Assembly (NCBI RefSeq): GCF_007673235.1
Contig: NZ_VDZH01000001.1
Location: 943,251-1,007,250 of the forward strand
Length of the DNA stretch: 64,000 nt
Reading direction: 5' to 3'
Source: Curtobacterium pusillum
Lineage (GTDB): Bacteria > Actinomycetota > Actinomycetes > Actinomycetales > Microbacteriaceae
The position numbers and the translations under genes are program-made. Below are positions 27,805 to 36,571 of this stretch, one piece after another; the first letter of the stretch is position 1, and each line of letters starts with the position of its first letter. The notes beneath the pieces were generated by a model that worked only from the letters and a program-made list of their open reading frames with translations, was not told where the DNA came from and ran no database searches.

Positions 27805-29786
27805 GGAGAAACGTGGCAACGCAGGAAGTCGCCGGGAGCGCCGGCGCGTCAGCTGCGCAGGCAGCAGTGCTCGACCACGCAGTCGGCTACCGGGCAGTGC
27901 TTCGTCTGCCAGAGGACGTCTCTGCGCTGGACTTGTCCGACGAGGAGCTGCGGCAGTGGCTGCGCTCCAAGCTTCGCTCAAAGCGCCGCGGAACTCTCGA
28001 ATCTGCGGACTGGGACGGCGAAGGCGACGTCCGGCTCGGGAAGAGTGCAGTTGTATCGGTCACCATCGACGACGATGCTCACGGGGCCCGGAGGCGCCTT
28101 ACGCGTTTCGTCGAGACCAATGATCGTGGTACCTGGCTCATCTCGGTGTTCGCGCTGTCGTCTCGGTCGAACGGCGAGGCGGTGGTGATCGAGGCGGGCA
28201 TGCTCGACGTTGAGCCGGAGCGAGCGATGCGAGATGTCGCACCTCCTCGCATCGTCAAGAACCTCCTCGCTCGGACCATCGTCCGCGACGGGGCGGCTCA
28301 CCTCACATCGGCGCCGGTCCGTGTCGATGTTGATGACGTCGCAGCGCTCGTGGCCGTCATCAACGACCCAGAACGCCGAGTACCGGTGGTCGTGGCAACC
28401 TCCCTGAGCCGCGACACGGACGAGGTCTGGCAACGGACGATCGCCGACTTGACCACGATGAGCGTCGGTGTGGCTGCCACGTATGTCGTGACAGACGCTG
28501 CCGCCGTTGCTCTCGCGGCAATGCTCCCGCCGTCACATGCTGTCTCACCGGGACGGGTCCGCACCTTCGTGACGGACGTCGACTTCGCACTTCCCGCCGA
28601 CGGTGCTCGACACCGTGTCCTCGGCCCGGCGACTTTTGCTCGCTCGATCCGTGGCGGCCGAGTTGCTCTGCCCCTCCAGTCTCTGCACGCGGAAGGCATC
28701 CGAAAGCACTTCCTCGGCCACGAACTCCCGAAGGATGTTCGCCGCGGAATGCGACTGCTCATCGACGCCGAAAGTCGGAGGATTCGGGACGCTCGGATCA
28801 GTACGATCGTCGCGGAGCGCGTCGAGACAACACTCGCGACGGACGAGGCTCACGAAACGCGCTCGGTCACGGACACGGGGACGATCGCGGCGACGGTCGG
28901 TTCTTCGAGTGAGTCGCCAGAACCCGGTGCCTTCTCCGTCGGGCTGAAAGACCGGATCGCCCGATTCGTGCGACGGTGGCTCGGTGCCTCGAATTTGGAG
29001 CACGACCACTTCGATGCTCTGGATTCGCTCCTCGCGAAGGCCGCGGGCGAGAAGTCAGCCTACGAAGAGCTGTTCGCTGAAGCCGGTGCCCGAGAGGGTC
29101 GGCTCGCCGATCAACTTCTCGCGCTCAACGAGCGCATCGATGAGCTGGAGTTGGTCGCGGCCAGCGAAGCGCAGGATGCTCTCGACCTGAGGCGGGAGCG
29201 GGATTGGCTCCGCACTTCGATGACCAGCGAGCAGCGTGCCGCGCTGGCGATTGTTCCCGATGACAGCGCCTGGGCGCATCCTGAAAGCGTGAGGGAGCTG
29301 GTTGCGCGACTGACGCCCGGTGACGAAGAACATGCGGCGATTGCGAGAGTTCAGTTCACCGGCGACGATGCTGGTCCCCTGGCTGTCGACGAGCGAGATC
29401 CGATCGGGCGCTACGCTTCTGCGCTGTGGTTATACGTTCGCGTTCTTCACGACTACGCCGAGGCGAAGGCGGGTGGCTGGAGCGGAAACCTACACATGTA
29501 TCTCACCAATGACGATGGACCAATCGGAACCCGATGTCCACGTGATCGGCACGCCTCCACGGAGAGCGATTCAGTTCTGCAGAACAAGGCTTGGCGCCAA
29601 GAACGCGTTTTCGCTATCCCCGATTCCACGGGCACCCTGGTCCCCAGGGAGATGTTCGCGCACTTCAAACCAACCCATCGCGACACGTTCGCTCCACGCA
29701 TGCACTATTTCGATGACACGGACCGGACCGGCAAGGTCTTCATCGGCTACATCGGGCCGCACCTCACGAACACGAAAACCAACTAG
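27801..29786 (+). CDS. Unrecognised partner protein of the giant helicase
   Basis: A 661-residue protein I cannot assign. The start overlaps the helicase stop as ATGA; a GTG at 27813 with AGGAG four bases upstream is an alternative. The N-terminal 370 residues look globular and beta-rich. The segment around 395-415 (LKDRIARFVRRWLGASN) is basic. About 420-480 is strongly helical and charged (KSAYEELFAEAGAREG, then LNERIDELELVAASEA), probably a short coiled coil. The final 130 residues form a separate domain (ASALWLYVRVLHDYAEAK, CPRDRHASTESD, MHYFDDTDRTGKVFIGYIG) with many conserved-looking His, Asp and Arg. GC is a little lower than in the upstream gene. Coupling implies a stoichiometric partner, perhaps a sensor or effector. 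No further gene follows in the operon. Confidence 0.75.
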   Translation: MRRNVATQEVAGSAGASAAQAAVLDHAVGYRAVLRLPEDVSALDLSDEELRQWLRSKLRSKRRGTLESADWDGEGDVRLGKSAVVSVTIDDDAHGARRRLTRFVETNDRGTWLISVFALSSRSNGEAVVIEAGMLDVEPERAMRDVAPPRIVKNLLARTIVRDGAAHLTSAPVRVDVDDVAALVAVINDPERRVPVVVATSLSRDTDEVWQRTIADLTTMSVGVAATYVVTDAAAVALAAMLPPSHAVSPGRVRTFVTDVDFALPADGARHRVLGPATFARSIRGGRVALPLQSLHAEGIRKHFLGHELPKDVRRGMRLLIDAESRRIRDARISTIVAERVETTLATDEAHETRSVTDTGTIAATVGSSSESPEPGAFSVGLKDRIARFVRRWLGASNLEHDHFDALDSLLAKAAGEKSAYEELFAEAGAREGRLADQLLALNERIDELELVAASEAQDALDLRRERDWLRTSMTSEQRAALAIVPDDSAWAHPESVRELVARLTPGDEEHAAIARVQFTGDDAGPLAVDERDPIGRYASALWLYVRVLHDYAEAKAGGWSGNLHMYLTNDDGPIGTRCPRDRHASTESDSVLQNKAWRQERVFAIPDSTGTLVPREMFAHFKPTHRDTFAPRMHYFDDTDRTGKVFIGYIGPHLTNTKTN

Positions 29787-29867
29787 TCCGCGTTCTTGAA
29801 TGGCAAGCCCGGCGTGATCTTTGCCCCGTAGTTCGTGCGGTCGCATACGAGCTGCACGGCGCAGTCG

Positions 29868-29888
29868 ATAACATACCCGTTATGTTAT
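29868..29888. promoter_or_regulatory. A+T-rich palindrome, candidate operator
   Basis: ATAACATA-CCCGT-TATGTTAT, perfect eight-base arms with a five-base spacer, in an otherwise G+C-rich context. It lies 88 bp before the decayed small gene and 82 bp after the last island gene. The binding protein is unknown. Confidence 0.45.
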
Positions 29889-29975
29889 AAGAATGAACCG
29901 CGGCCAACCTCAGGACAACGAACGCTATGAGTCCACTTTTGCCTCAGTCACTTCGAATGCCTTTACTCGAGGCGA

Positions 29976-30313
29976 ATGGACCCAAACGCAAATATCGTCC
30001 GCGCTTACAGTGCAGCCGCACTCAAGGACGCGGAACTCGGACTGCTCGTGCTCAATGGGCTGCGGGCTGATGCGGCGGGCGCGCCACCGCCGCGGTTCTC
30101 GCGATGTTCGCGCTGGCTGTCTCAGCCCTCACCTTCGCGGTGATCGTGTCGGTTGCCTTTGATGAAGCATGTGCACTCACGTCGCTGTGGGCTGTTGAGG
30201 CGGGTGCGATCCTCATCGCGGCGGTCGCGGGGACCTGGCTCTTCGTTTTCCAATCCCGAAAGCACCGCGTTGCCTCCGTATGTTTAGGATCGCTGGAAGA
30301 AGCTAACCCCTGA
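29976..30313 (+). pseudogene. Small membrane-protein gene, probably frameshifted
   Basis: From ATG 29976 the frame reads MDPNANIVRAYSAAALKD then AELGLLVLNGLRAD and degenerates after about 30070. The -1 frame then continues naturally as GRATAAVLAMFALAVSALTF and VIVSVAF, with two hydrophobic segments and a polar end (FQSRKHRVASVCLGSLEEAN) to the stop at 30313. Joined by a single-base correction this would be a protein of about 112 residues with a soluble N-terminus and two membrane helices. An independent 69-residue gene starting at ATG 30104 is the alternative, but it has no ribosome-binding site. Family not recognised. Confidence 0.4.
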
Positions 30314-30647
30314 CTTTCGTCGGACGGCGTGAAGTCGTGCGAATGAGCTCGTGATCCGCGAAACGCACCACTGGGACAAGCGGTGCGTGACCGCCTCGTG
30401 CCGACCGTCTGGTAAGTCTGCACTTCACGAGTTGCGTAAACGGGCCAGACGGGGCGCGTTCCGCGCCGACGACTGAGGGGCGCGTCCCTTCCCCGGACGC
30501 CGTGATCGTTTTGGTTCGCGATCGCCAGGCTTCGTGGACCGGAACAGTCGCGGCGCCCTTCGCAAGCCGCCCCATCCCCCGATCGGAGGATACGAGACCA
30601 CCGCCCCCGCGGATCCCCCACCATCGTCACGAGACCACGCTTGACCC

Positions 30648-31487
30648 ATGCCCGAAACCCCCGCCATCGAGGTCCACCACCTCACGAAGCATTACCCCAC
30701 CGGCAAACGCGCCGTGGACGACGTGAGCTTCGACATCCCCCGCGGCGAAACCTTCGCCCTCCTCGGCCCGAACGGCGCCGGCAAGACCACCACGGTCGAG
30801 ATCCTCGAGGGCTACCGCACCCGCACCGGCGGGGACGTCCGCGTGCTCGGCCACGACCCCGCACACACGACCCGCAGCCACAACGCACGGATCGGCATCG
30901 TCCTCCAGACCAGGGCCGAGTCCCCGAATGTCACCGTCGCCGAACAGCTCCGACACTTCACGACGTTCTACCCGCGGCACCGCAGCGTCGAGGAACTCCT
31001 CCAGAAGACCGGCCTCAAATCGCAGCGCAACACCCGCATCAGCCGCCTGAGCGGAGGCCAGCGCCGCCGCGTCGACGTCGCCCTCGGCATCATCGGCCGC
31101 CCCGAGGTCCTCTTCCTCGACGAACCGACGACCGGCTTTGACCCGGAGGCCCGTCGGCAGTTCTGGGACCTCATCGACGAGGTCAAGCACGAGGGCACGA
31201 CGATCCTCCTGACCACGCACTACCTCGACGAGGCCGCACACCTCGCGGACCGGGCGGCCGTGATCGCCGACGGCAAGCTGCTCGACATCGCACCGATCGA
31301 CGAGATCGGCGGCGCCGAGGCCCGGACACCCCGAGTGCGCTGGCGCAAGCAAGACGGCACGCACCACGACGAGCGCACCACGGACCCGGTCGCGCTCATC
31401 AAGAACAACCCAGACCCCATGCACGACCTGGAAGTCATCCGCCCGTCCCTCGAGGACGTCTACCTCGGAATGGTCGCCCAACGATGA
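30648..31487 (+). CDS. ABC-2 exporter ATP-binding protein
   Basis: A 279-residue ATPase of the drug/antibiotic exporter type. Walker A is GPNGAGKTTT (about 43-52), the signature LSGGQRRR at about 134-141, and Walker B LFLDEPTTGFD at about 154-164, followed by LLTTHYLDEA with the switch histidine. The C-terminal 60 residues form the extra domain usual in DrrA/CcmA-like proteins. The stop overlaps the permease start as ATGA. A sensor kinase and response regulator are coupled downstream, so the exporter probably responds to an envelope stress or antimicrobial. Substrate unknown. Confidence 0.92.
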   Translation: MPETPAIEVHHLTKHYPTGKRAVDDVSFDIPRGETFALLGPNGAGKTTTVEILEGYRTRTGGDVRVLGHDPAHTTRSHNARIGIVLQTRAESPNVTVAEQLRHFTTFYPRHRSVEELLQKTGLKSQRNTRISRLSGGQRRRVDVALGIIGRPEVLFLDEPTTGFDPEARRQFWDLIDEVKHEGTTILLTTHYLDEAAHLADRAAVIADGKLLDIAPIDEIGGAEARTPRVRWRKQDGTHHDERTTDPVALIKNNPDPMHDLEVIRPSLEDVYLGMVAQR

Positions 31488-32290
31488 ACACCACTGCCAT
31501 CGGCGCGCACCGCATCGGCTACGAACTCCGCTCCTACTTCCGCGCCCCCGACGCCGTCTTCTTCACCTTCCTCTTCCCCATCGTCATGCTGGCGCTCTTC
31601 TCGGTCGCGTTCAGCAGCGCCCCGGACATCCAGGCGGGCCCGAACGTCAGCGTCGACTACGCCACCTACTACCTGCCCGGCCTGGTCGCGACGGGAATCC
31701 TCCTCTCCGGCACGCAGTCCCTCGGCGTCGACATCGCGGGCGAGCGCAGCGACGGCACACTGAAGCGTCTGGGTGGCACACCCCTGCCGGTGGTGAGCTA
31801 CTTCATCGGCAAGATCGGCATGGTCCTCGTCACGACGGTCGTGCAGACCGCCCTGCTCCTGGCGATCGCGAGCCTGGTGTTCGGCGTGGACCTGCCGACC
31901 GACGGCGGAGCATGGGCACACTTTGCGGGCATGATGCTCCTCGGCGTCGCCACGAGCTGCGTCCTCGGCATCGCGATCTCGGCGCTCCCCCGCGAGGGCC
32001 GCCGCGCCACCGCCACGATCGTCCCCATAGTCCTGGTCCTCCAGTTCATCTCCGGCGTCTACCTCCCCTTCACGCAGCTCCCCGACTGGCTGCAGAACGT
32101 CGCGTCCGTCTTCCCCCTCCGCTGGATGGCGTCGGGCATTCGGTCGGTCTTCCTGCCGGACGCGTTCGCGTCCGCCGAGCCTGGAGGCGCGTGGCACCTC
32201 GGCCTCGGAGCGCTCGTCCTGACAGCGTGGCTGGTCCTGGGCGCGGTGGCCTGCCTGCTGACGTTCCGGTGGAATCGTAAGGACGCGTGA
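31484..32290 (+). CDS. ABC-2 type exporter permease
   Basis: A 268-residue ABC-2 permease with six predicted membrane segments (about 26-46, 63-80, 106-130, 140-165, 174-195 and 236-258). The family feature is visible in YYLPGLVATGILLSGTQSLG and FISGVYLPFTQLP between helices. It overlaps the upstream ATPase by four bases and shares a GTGA overlap with the kinase gene, so the four genes form one translationally coupled unit. Near the 3' end (32180-32198) the coding sequence carries a CTGGAGGCGCG half copy of the dispersed repeat, encoding part of the loop ASAEPGGAWHLG. Confidence 0.9.
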   Translation: MNTTAIGAHRIGYELRSYFRAPDAVFFTFLFPIVMLALFSVAFSSAPDIQAGPNVSVDYATYYLPGLVATGILLSGTQSLGVDIAGERSDGTLKRLGGTPLPVVSYFIGKIGMVLVTTVVQTALLLAIASLVFGVDLPTDGGAWAHFAGMMLLGVATSCVLGIAISALPREGRRATATIVPIVLVLQFISGVYLPFTQLPDWLQNVASVFPLRWMASGIRSVFLPDAFASAEPGGAWHLGLGALVLTAWLVLGAVACLLTFRWNRKDA

Positions 32291-33543
32291 TCCGGCCTGT
32301 GGAAAACCGCTCGGCGGCGTACCGGCGATGGGATGCTGAGGCCATGGACCGCATCACCGCGCAGCGCAACTGGGGCCTGCACGTGGCGTTCGGCGTCACG
32401 ATCGCCCTCGTCGCGGTGATCACCATGCTCGGGTGGTCGCCGTGGTCCAACCGGTGGCCGGCGTTCGCGATGCTCGCCGTCCTCGCCGTCGCGTACGCGG
32501 CGTTCGGGTGGCGCGGCTACGACGTCCCTCGGGCAGCGGCCGGCTTCGTCCCGCTGCTCATACTCGCCGCACTGGTGCTCCCCGCCATCGTGCCGAGTAC
32601 CGCGCTCGTGCAATGCATCCTGTTCCCCGTCGCGTGGACCCAGATCCAGGGCACCCGAACGGCGGTCGGCGTCTCGGTCGCGATCGGCGTCGCCGCGGGA
32701 ATCGGCCTGCAGATCGCGAGCGGCCCGGGCGCCCTCGTCAGCACGATCCTCATCGAGGCGGTCAGCGTCGCGGGCGCCTGCGCGCTCGGCCTCTGGATCA
32801 CGCGGATCGCCCAGCTCTCCGACGAGCGCCGCCGCCTGCTCGACGAGCTCCGCTCCACGCAGGACTCCCTCGCCGAGGCGAACCGCCGCGCGGGCGTCAC
32901 CAGCGAACGCGAACGGCTCGCCCGCGAGATCCACGACACCGTCGCCCAGAACCTCGCCGGCATCGTCATGCTCACCGAGCGTGCCCGCGGCGACCTCGCA
33001 GCGGACCGCGTCGACCACCTCGACGAACGCCTCACCATCCTCGAAGAGTCAGCACGCGCCGCCCTCGAGGAATCCCGCACCCTCGTCGCGGCGAGCGCCG
33101 CCGGCGTCGCGGGCGACGGGCTCGGTGCCGCCCTGCACCGCCTCGGCGAACGCTTCACCCGCGAGACCGGCATCCCGGTCACCGTCGACGCAGCGGACTG
33201 CGCACTGGATCGCGACACACAGGTGGTGCTGTTGCGTGTCGGCCAGGAGGCCCTCGCCAACGTCCGATCGCACGCCCACGCCGCCTCGGTGCAGGTCGCA
33301 CTGCACGTGGCGGCCGACCAGGTCAGCCTGCGGATCGCGGACGACGGCGTCGGCTTCGACACGTCCGTACCGACCGCGGGCCACGGGCTCCGCGGGGTGC
33401 GCGAGCGGCTCGCCCTCGCGGGCGGGACCTGCACGATCACGAGCGATGCCGGACGCGGCACCGTCGTCGAGGTGTCGTTGCCCACCGGGGCCGAGCCGCG
33501 CCTCCAGGCTGATCCGATCCACCTGACCGAGGTGACCCGGTGA
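32287..33543 (+). CDS. NarL-type sensor histidine kinase
   Basis: A 418-residue membrane kinase. About five or six hydrophobic segments occupy residues 30-185. The HisKA_3 dimerisation box is RERLAREIHDTVAQNLAG with the phospho-accepting His at about 214. The ATPase part has VGQEALANVRSHAHA (N box), IADDGVGFD and GHGLRGVRERLALAGG (G boxes). The GTG at 32287 overlaps the permease stop; the ATG at 32344 is an alternative start that loses only 19 residues of no known domain. The long membrane part with short loops and no large extracellular domain suggests sensing within the membrane or through the adjacent ABC exporter. Confidence 0.9.
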   Translation: MIRPVENRSAAYRRWDAEAMDRITAQRNWGLHVAFGVTIALVAVITMLGWSPWSNRWPAFAMLAVLAVAYAAFGWRGYDVPRAAAGFVPLLILAALVLPAIVPSTALVQCILFPVAWTQIQGTRTAVGVSVAIGVAAGIGLQIASGPGALVSTILIEAVSVAGACALGLWITRIAQLSDERRRLLDELRSTQDSLAEANRRAGVTSERERLAREIHDTVAQNLAGIVMLTERARGDLAADRVDHLDERLTILEESARAALEESRTLVAASAAGVAGDGLGAALHRLGERFTRETGIPVTVDAADCALDRDTQVVLLRVGQEALANVRSHAHAASVQVALHVAADQVSLRIADDGVGFDTSVPTAGHGLRGVRERLALAGGTCTITSDAGRGTVVEVSLPTGAEPRLQADPIHLTEVTR

Positions 33544-34166
33544 TCCGCGTCGTCGTCGCGGACGACCACCCGATCGTCCGCGCGGGCATCGTCGCGCTGC
33601 TGCAGGACGCCGACGACGTCGAGGTCGTCGGGCAGGCGAGCGACGGCGAGGCCGCGGTGGCGATCGTCCTCGCCGAGCGGCCGGACGTCGTCCTGATGGA
33701 CCTCCGGATGCCGGGGATGGACGGTGACGACGCGACCGCGCGGATCCTCGCCCGCGAGCCGGGGATCCGCGTGCTGATCCTGACGACGTACGAGTCCGAC
33801 GACCAGATCCTCGCGGCGATCGAGGCCGGCGCTGCCGGGTACCTGCTCAAGGCCGCGCCGGAGTCGGAGATCCTCGCGGGCCTGCGGGCCACTGCCCGCG
33901 GCGAGACGGCACTCGCTCCCTCGGCGGCAGCGGCGCTCGTCCGCCGGACCACGGGCAAGCCGACCGCCGGGCCGTCCCTGTCCCCGCGGGAGCTCGAGGT
34001 CCTGCAGCTCGTCGCCCAGGGCAACTCGAACCCGGCGATCGGCCGCACGCTCTTCCTCAGCGAGACGACGGTGAAGACGCACCTCGGGCACGTGTTCGAG
34101 AAGCTCGGCGTGAACGACCGCACCCGTGCCGTGACCCGCGCGATGGAGCTCGGCCTGCTCCGCTGA
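33540..34166 (+). CDS. NarL/FixJ-type response regulator
   Basis: A 208-residue regulator with an intact receiver (about 2-118): acidic pocket ADDH, phospho-acceptor Asp54 in VVLMDLRMPG, and Lys in GYLLKAAP. A LuxR-type helix-turn-helix (about 146-203, LSPRELEVLQLVAQG, then SETTVKTHLGHVFEKLGV) follows. The GTG start overlaps the kinase stop codon (GTGA), so the pair is made together and the kinase is its obvious partner. The likely target is its own exporter operon. It is a useful canonical comparison for the orphan regulator at 39742, which lacks the Asp. Confidence 0.93.
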   Translation: MIRVVVADDHPIVRAGIVALLQDADDVEVVGQASDGEAAVAIVLAERPDVVLMDLRMPGMDGDDATARILAREPGIRVLILTTYESDDQILAAIEAGAAGYLLKAAPESEILAGLRATARGETALAPSAAAALVRRTTGKPTAGPSLSPRELEVLQLVAQGNSNPAIGRTLFLSETTVKTHLGHVFEKLGVNDRTRAVTRAMELGLLR

Positions 34167-34208
34167 CCGCCTCGGTCGCGCGTGCAGCCCCACCACTACC
34201 CTCGAGAC

Positions 34209-34877
34209 ATGCTCGACGACCACCGGCTCATCCAGACCGCCTGGTGCGACGCCACCGGGGTGACGGCCCCGAAGGGCGACGCCCTCGACCGGCTGACGGA
34301 GTTCACGTCAGCCGCAGCTCGCGCCGCGCTCGGACTCGGCCGCTTCGTGCAACTCCCCCGAGGCAGCAACGCCGAGATCGCGATCTCCGACGCGCTGGTC
34401 GCGATGCCCCTCGACGTGATCGACGACCTCTGGGACGAGCACCGGGTGCGTGCCCGGCCAACGGATCCCGAGTCCATCCACCGCTACGTGTTCCACGTCA
34501 GCCTCCTCGTCCGGCCCGACCGGACGGACGCGCTCCCGGTCGAAGCGCCGCCGGCCGAGACGCTCGAGTGGCTCTGGAGTCGCGGCGTCGCCGGAGAGCG
34601 ACCTGGCGACGGCAGTGCGCTCGGTGCCTTCGTCAACAGCGTCCTGATCCGAGCGCGGCACAGCTTCCTCGCGCGGGACAAGCGCCTCGAGGACTGGGAA
34701 CTGCTCGAAGCCCTCGACGGCGACATCGTGCCTGTCGACGGCCTGTGGGAAGCCGCCGACCTCGCCGATCGCCCGGAGCGCGAGCAGACGATGTTCCGTC
34801 GGGTCATCGGCTGGTACCTGGCGACGAGAGTGGAGGGCGGCGGCCTCACCCTGGGTCCGACCACCGCGGCCTCCTGA
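34209..34877 (+). CDS. Hypothetical protein
   Basis: A 222-residue soluble protein I do not recognise. It starts MLDDHRLIQTAWCDATGVTA and is mostly helical and acidic, with recurring ...DALVAMPLDVIDDLWDEHR... and a conserved-looking central RYVFHVSLLVRPDRTD. There is no signal peptide or membrane segment. It lies 42 bases after the response regulator on the same strand but without overlap, so it may or may not be part of that operon. The ATG at 34209 is preferred over an upstream GTG at 34182 since the extra residues (QPHHYPRD) look untranslated. No mechanism is suggested by the sequence. Confidence 0.6.
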   Translation: MLDDHRLIQTAWCDATGVTAPKGDALDRLTEFTSAAARAALGLGRFVQLPRGSNAEIAISDALVAMPLDVIDDLWDEHRVRARPTDPESIHRYVFHVSLLVRPDRTDALPVEAPPAETLEWLWSRGVAGERPGDGSALGAFVNSVLIRARHSFLARDKRLEDWELLEALDGDIVPVDGLWEAADLADRPEREQTMFRRVIGWYLATRVEGGGLTLGPTTAAS

Positions 34878-34954
34878 CCGGGACACAACAGACCTGGGTG
34901 AGCCGCCCCGCGTCCGCAGGCGTGCAACCGCGTGTGCGCCTCGTCGGGACTTCG

Positions 34955-36571
34955 TCACAGTCGAACGACGCGGTCGGCTCGGCGCGCGAACTCTGTGGCG
35001 TGGGAAGCGACGATGACGATCCGGCCCGTTCGGAGCCTGTCGATCGCCTCGAGGACCCGTTGTTCGGCTGCGCTGTCGAGGTGAGCAGTCGGCTCGTCCA
35101 ACAGCAGCAGCGGACGATCGCTCGCGAGCGCCCGGACGATCGCCAGTCGCTGTCGCTCTCCCCCGGACAGACTGGTTCCGCTGCGTTCGAGTGGTGTGTC
35201 GAGGCCGGCGCTACCCAACCGTTCCGTCAGTCCGAAGTCGTCGAGCAGCCGCATGACGACGTCGATGTGGGGCGGGTTCGCGGGATCAGGAGTCAGGAAG
35301 TCGCGGATTGACGCACCGAGTGTCGGTGTTGTCTGCTCCACGTACGCGATCTGCCGCCACAGCCGACTCGGGTCATGTCTGCCGACATCGATTCCGCCCA
35401 CCGTGAGTGACCCGGCGCACACGGGCACGAGGGCGGCGACAGCGGACAGCACGGTCGTCTTCCCGGAGCCGCTCGGGCCCACCAGACAGACCATCTCCCC
35501 TGGGGTGGCCGAGAAGCTCACCGGTCCGCTCACCACAGCGACCGCGGGAGAACACTCCGCGTGCACGGCTCGGACGACGAGTCGTGCGCTCAATTCCGCG
35601 GTGGCATGAGCGAACGAGGTGCGTTCCGTGGCCTGCGGCACGCCGCGGAGATGCTCGATCGCGGCCTTCGCGGTCTGGACCTGCTGCGCGGCTTGCGCGT
35701 AGGACGCCGCCGGCCCGAGCAACACTGCGAGTGTTCCGACGAAGCCGGAGAGGCGCGCTGCGGAGAGCGCGCCGTCCGACACCAGGAAGACGCCGAAGGC
35801 CCCGAGACCGATGAGGAGCGTGATCGATGTGGTCTTCACGACCAGGTCGACGACCGCCTGCGCTCGCCCGATCTGTCGTTCCGCTCCTTCGACGCCACAC
35901 AGGTCGTCCTCGAGGCGACGGAGGTGCGGTGTGACGAGCCCCCACACGGTGGCGGACCGGATCGAGGCCAGGTGCTCGTTGACGTCGGCTGCTGTCCGGC
36001 CCAGCGCCACGAGCGCCTGACCGGCGCGCGCCTTGACGGGGAGCAAGACCAGGACGATGCACCCGGCTCCGACCGTGAGCGCGCCGAACAACGCCGTTGC
36101 GAGGCGCCAGTCGAACCAGAACAGCAGGACGAGGCACCCCACGACCACCACCACCGCGGTACGGCGCCGGATGCGCGCAGCCGACAACAGCGGCTCCAGC
36201 TCGTTCACCGTGCGCGAGAAGATCGACACCGCTTCGCCGACGCCGAACTGCTCGACGGCACGGGGAGTCATGACGAGCAGTCTGCGCGCGACGCCGAGGC
36301 GCAGACGGCGCATCTCCTCCGCCCCGATCCGAGCCAGGACCACCGCTCGCCATCCGGCTGTCGCTCCTGTCCCGATCACCGCGATCGCGACCGGCAACCA
36401 GGTGAGCGGTGTCCCTGTTCCGTGCAGGGCCAGCGTGTTCACGCTGAAGGCGATGACGAGCGGCACGACCAACTCGAAGAGTGAGGCCACGAACGATGCC
36501 ACGTGGCCGAGGGCGAGCAGATTGCGGTCGGACCGGGCCGCGACGATCGTCGGGTCGGCGGAAGCAGTCAC
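34955..36571 (-). CDS. ABC exporter with fused membrane and ATPase domains
   Basis: A 538-residue half transporter. Six membrane segments lie in about residues 15-300. The ATPase part has Walker A GPSGSGKTT (about 360), LSGGERQRLAIVRAL (about 466) and LLLLDEPTAHLD (about 487), followed by the switch ASHATE. There is no N-terminal C39 peptidase, so any precursor cleavage must be done elsewhere. The GTG at 36571 overlaps the stop of the permease gene as GTGA. It is the last gene of a six-gene minus-strand operon that begins with small peptide-like proteins, which makes export of a peptide product plausible. Its type, fused and homodimeric, is common for lantibiotic and bacteriocin exporters. 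Confidence 0.86.
   Translation of the reverse strand: MTASADPTIVAARSDRNLLALGHVASFVASLFELVVPLVIAFSVNTLALHGTGTPLTWLPVAIAVIGTGATAGWRAVVLARIGAEEMRRLRLGVARRLLVMTPRAVEQFGVGEAVSIFSRTVNELEPLLSAARIRRRTAVVVVVGCLVLLFWFDWRLATALFGALTVGAGCIVLVLLPVKARAGQALVALGRTAADVNEHLASIRSATVWGLVTPHLRRLEDDLCGVEGAERQIGRAQAVVDLVVKTTSITLLIGLGAFGVFLVSDGALSAARLSGFVGTLAVLLGPAASYAQAAQQVQTAKAAIEHLRGVPQATERTSFAHATAELSARLVVRAVHAECSPAVAVVSGPVSFSATPGEMVCLVGPSGSGKTTVLSAVAALVPVCAGSLTVGGIDVGRHDPSRLWRQIAYVEQTTPTLGASIRDFLTPDPANPPHIDVVMRLLDDFGLTERLGSAGLDTPLERSGTSLSGGERQRLAIVRALASDRPLLLLDEPTAHLDSAAEQRVLEAIDRLRTGRIVIVASHATEFARRADRVVRL

Larger units (their letters stand above)
29787..30647. other. Right edge of the defence island: palindrome plus decayed small gene
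   Basis: This 861-base stretch has mixed composition, including the most A+T-rich bases of the area near 29868-29888. It holds an 8-bp-arm palindrome and the remains of a small membrane-protein gene (29976-30313). From 30314 to 30647 I see no gene. No tRNA, integrase or direct-repeat attachment site was found here or at the left edge. Confidence 0.45.
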
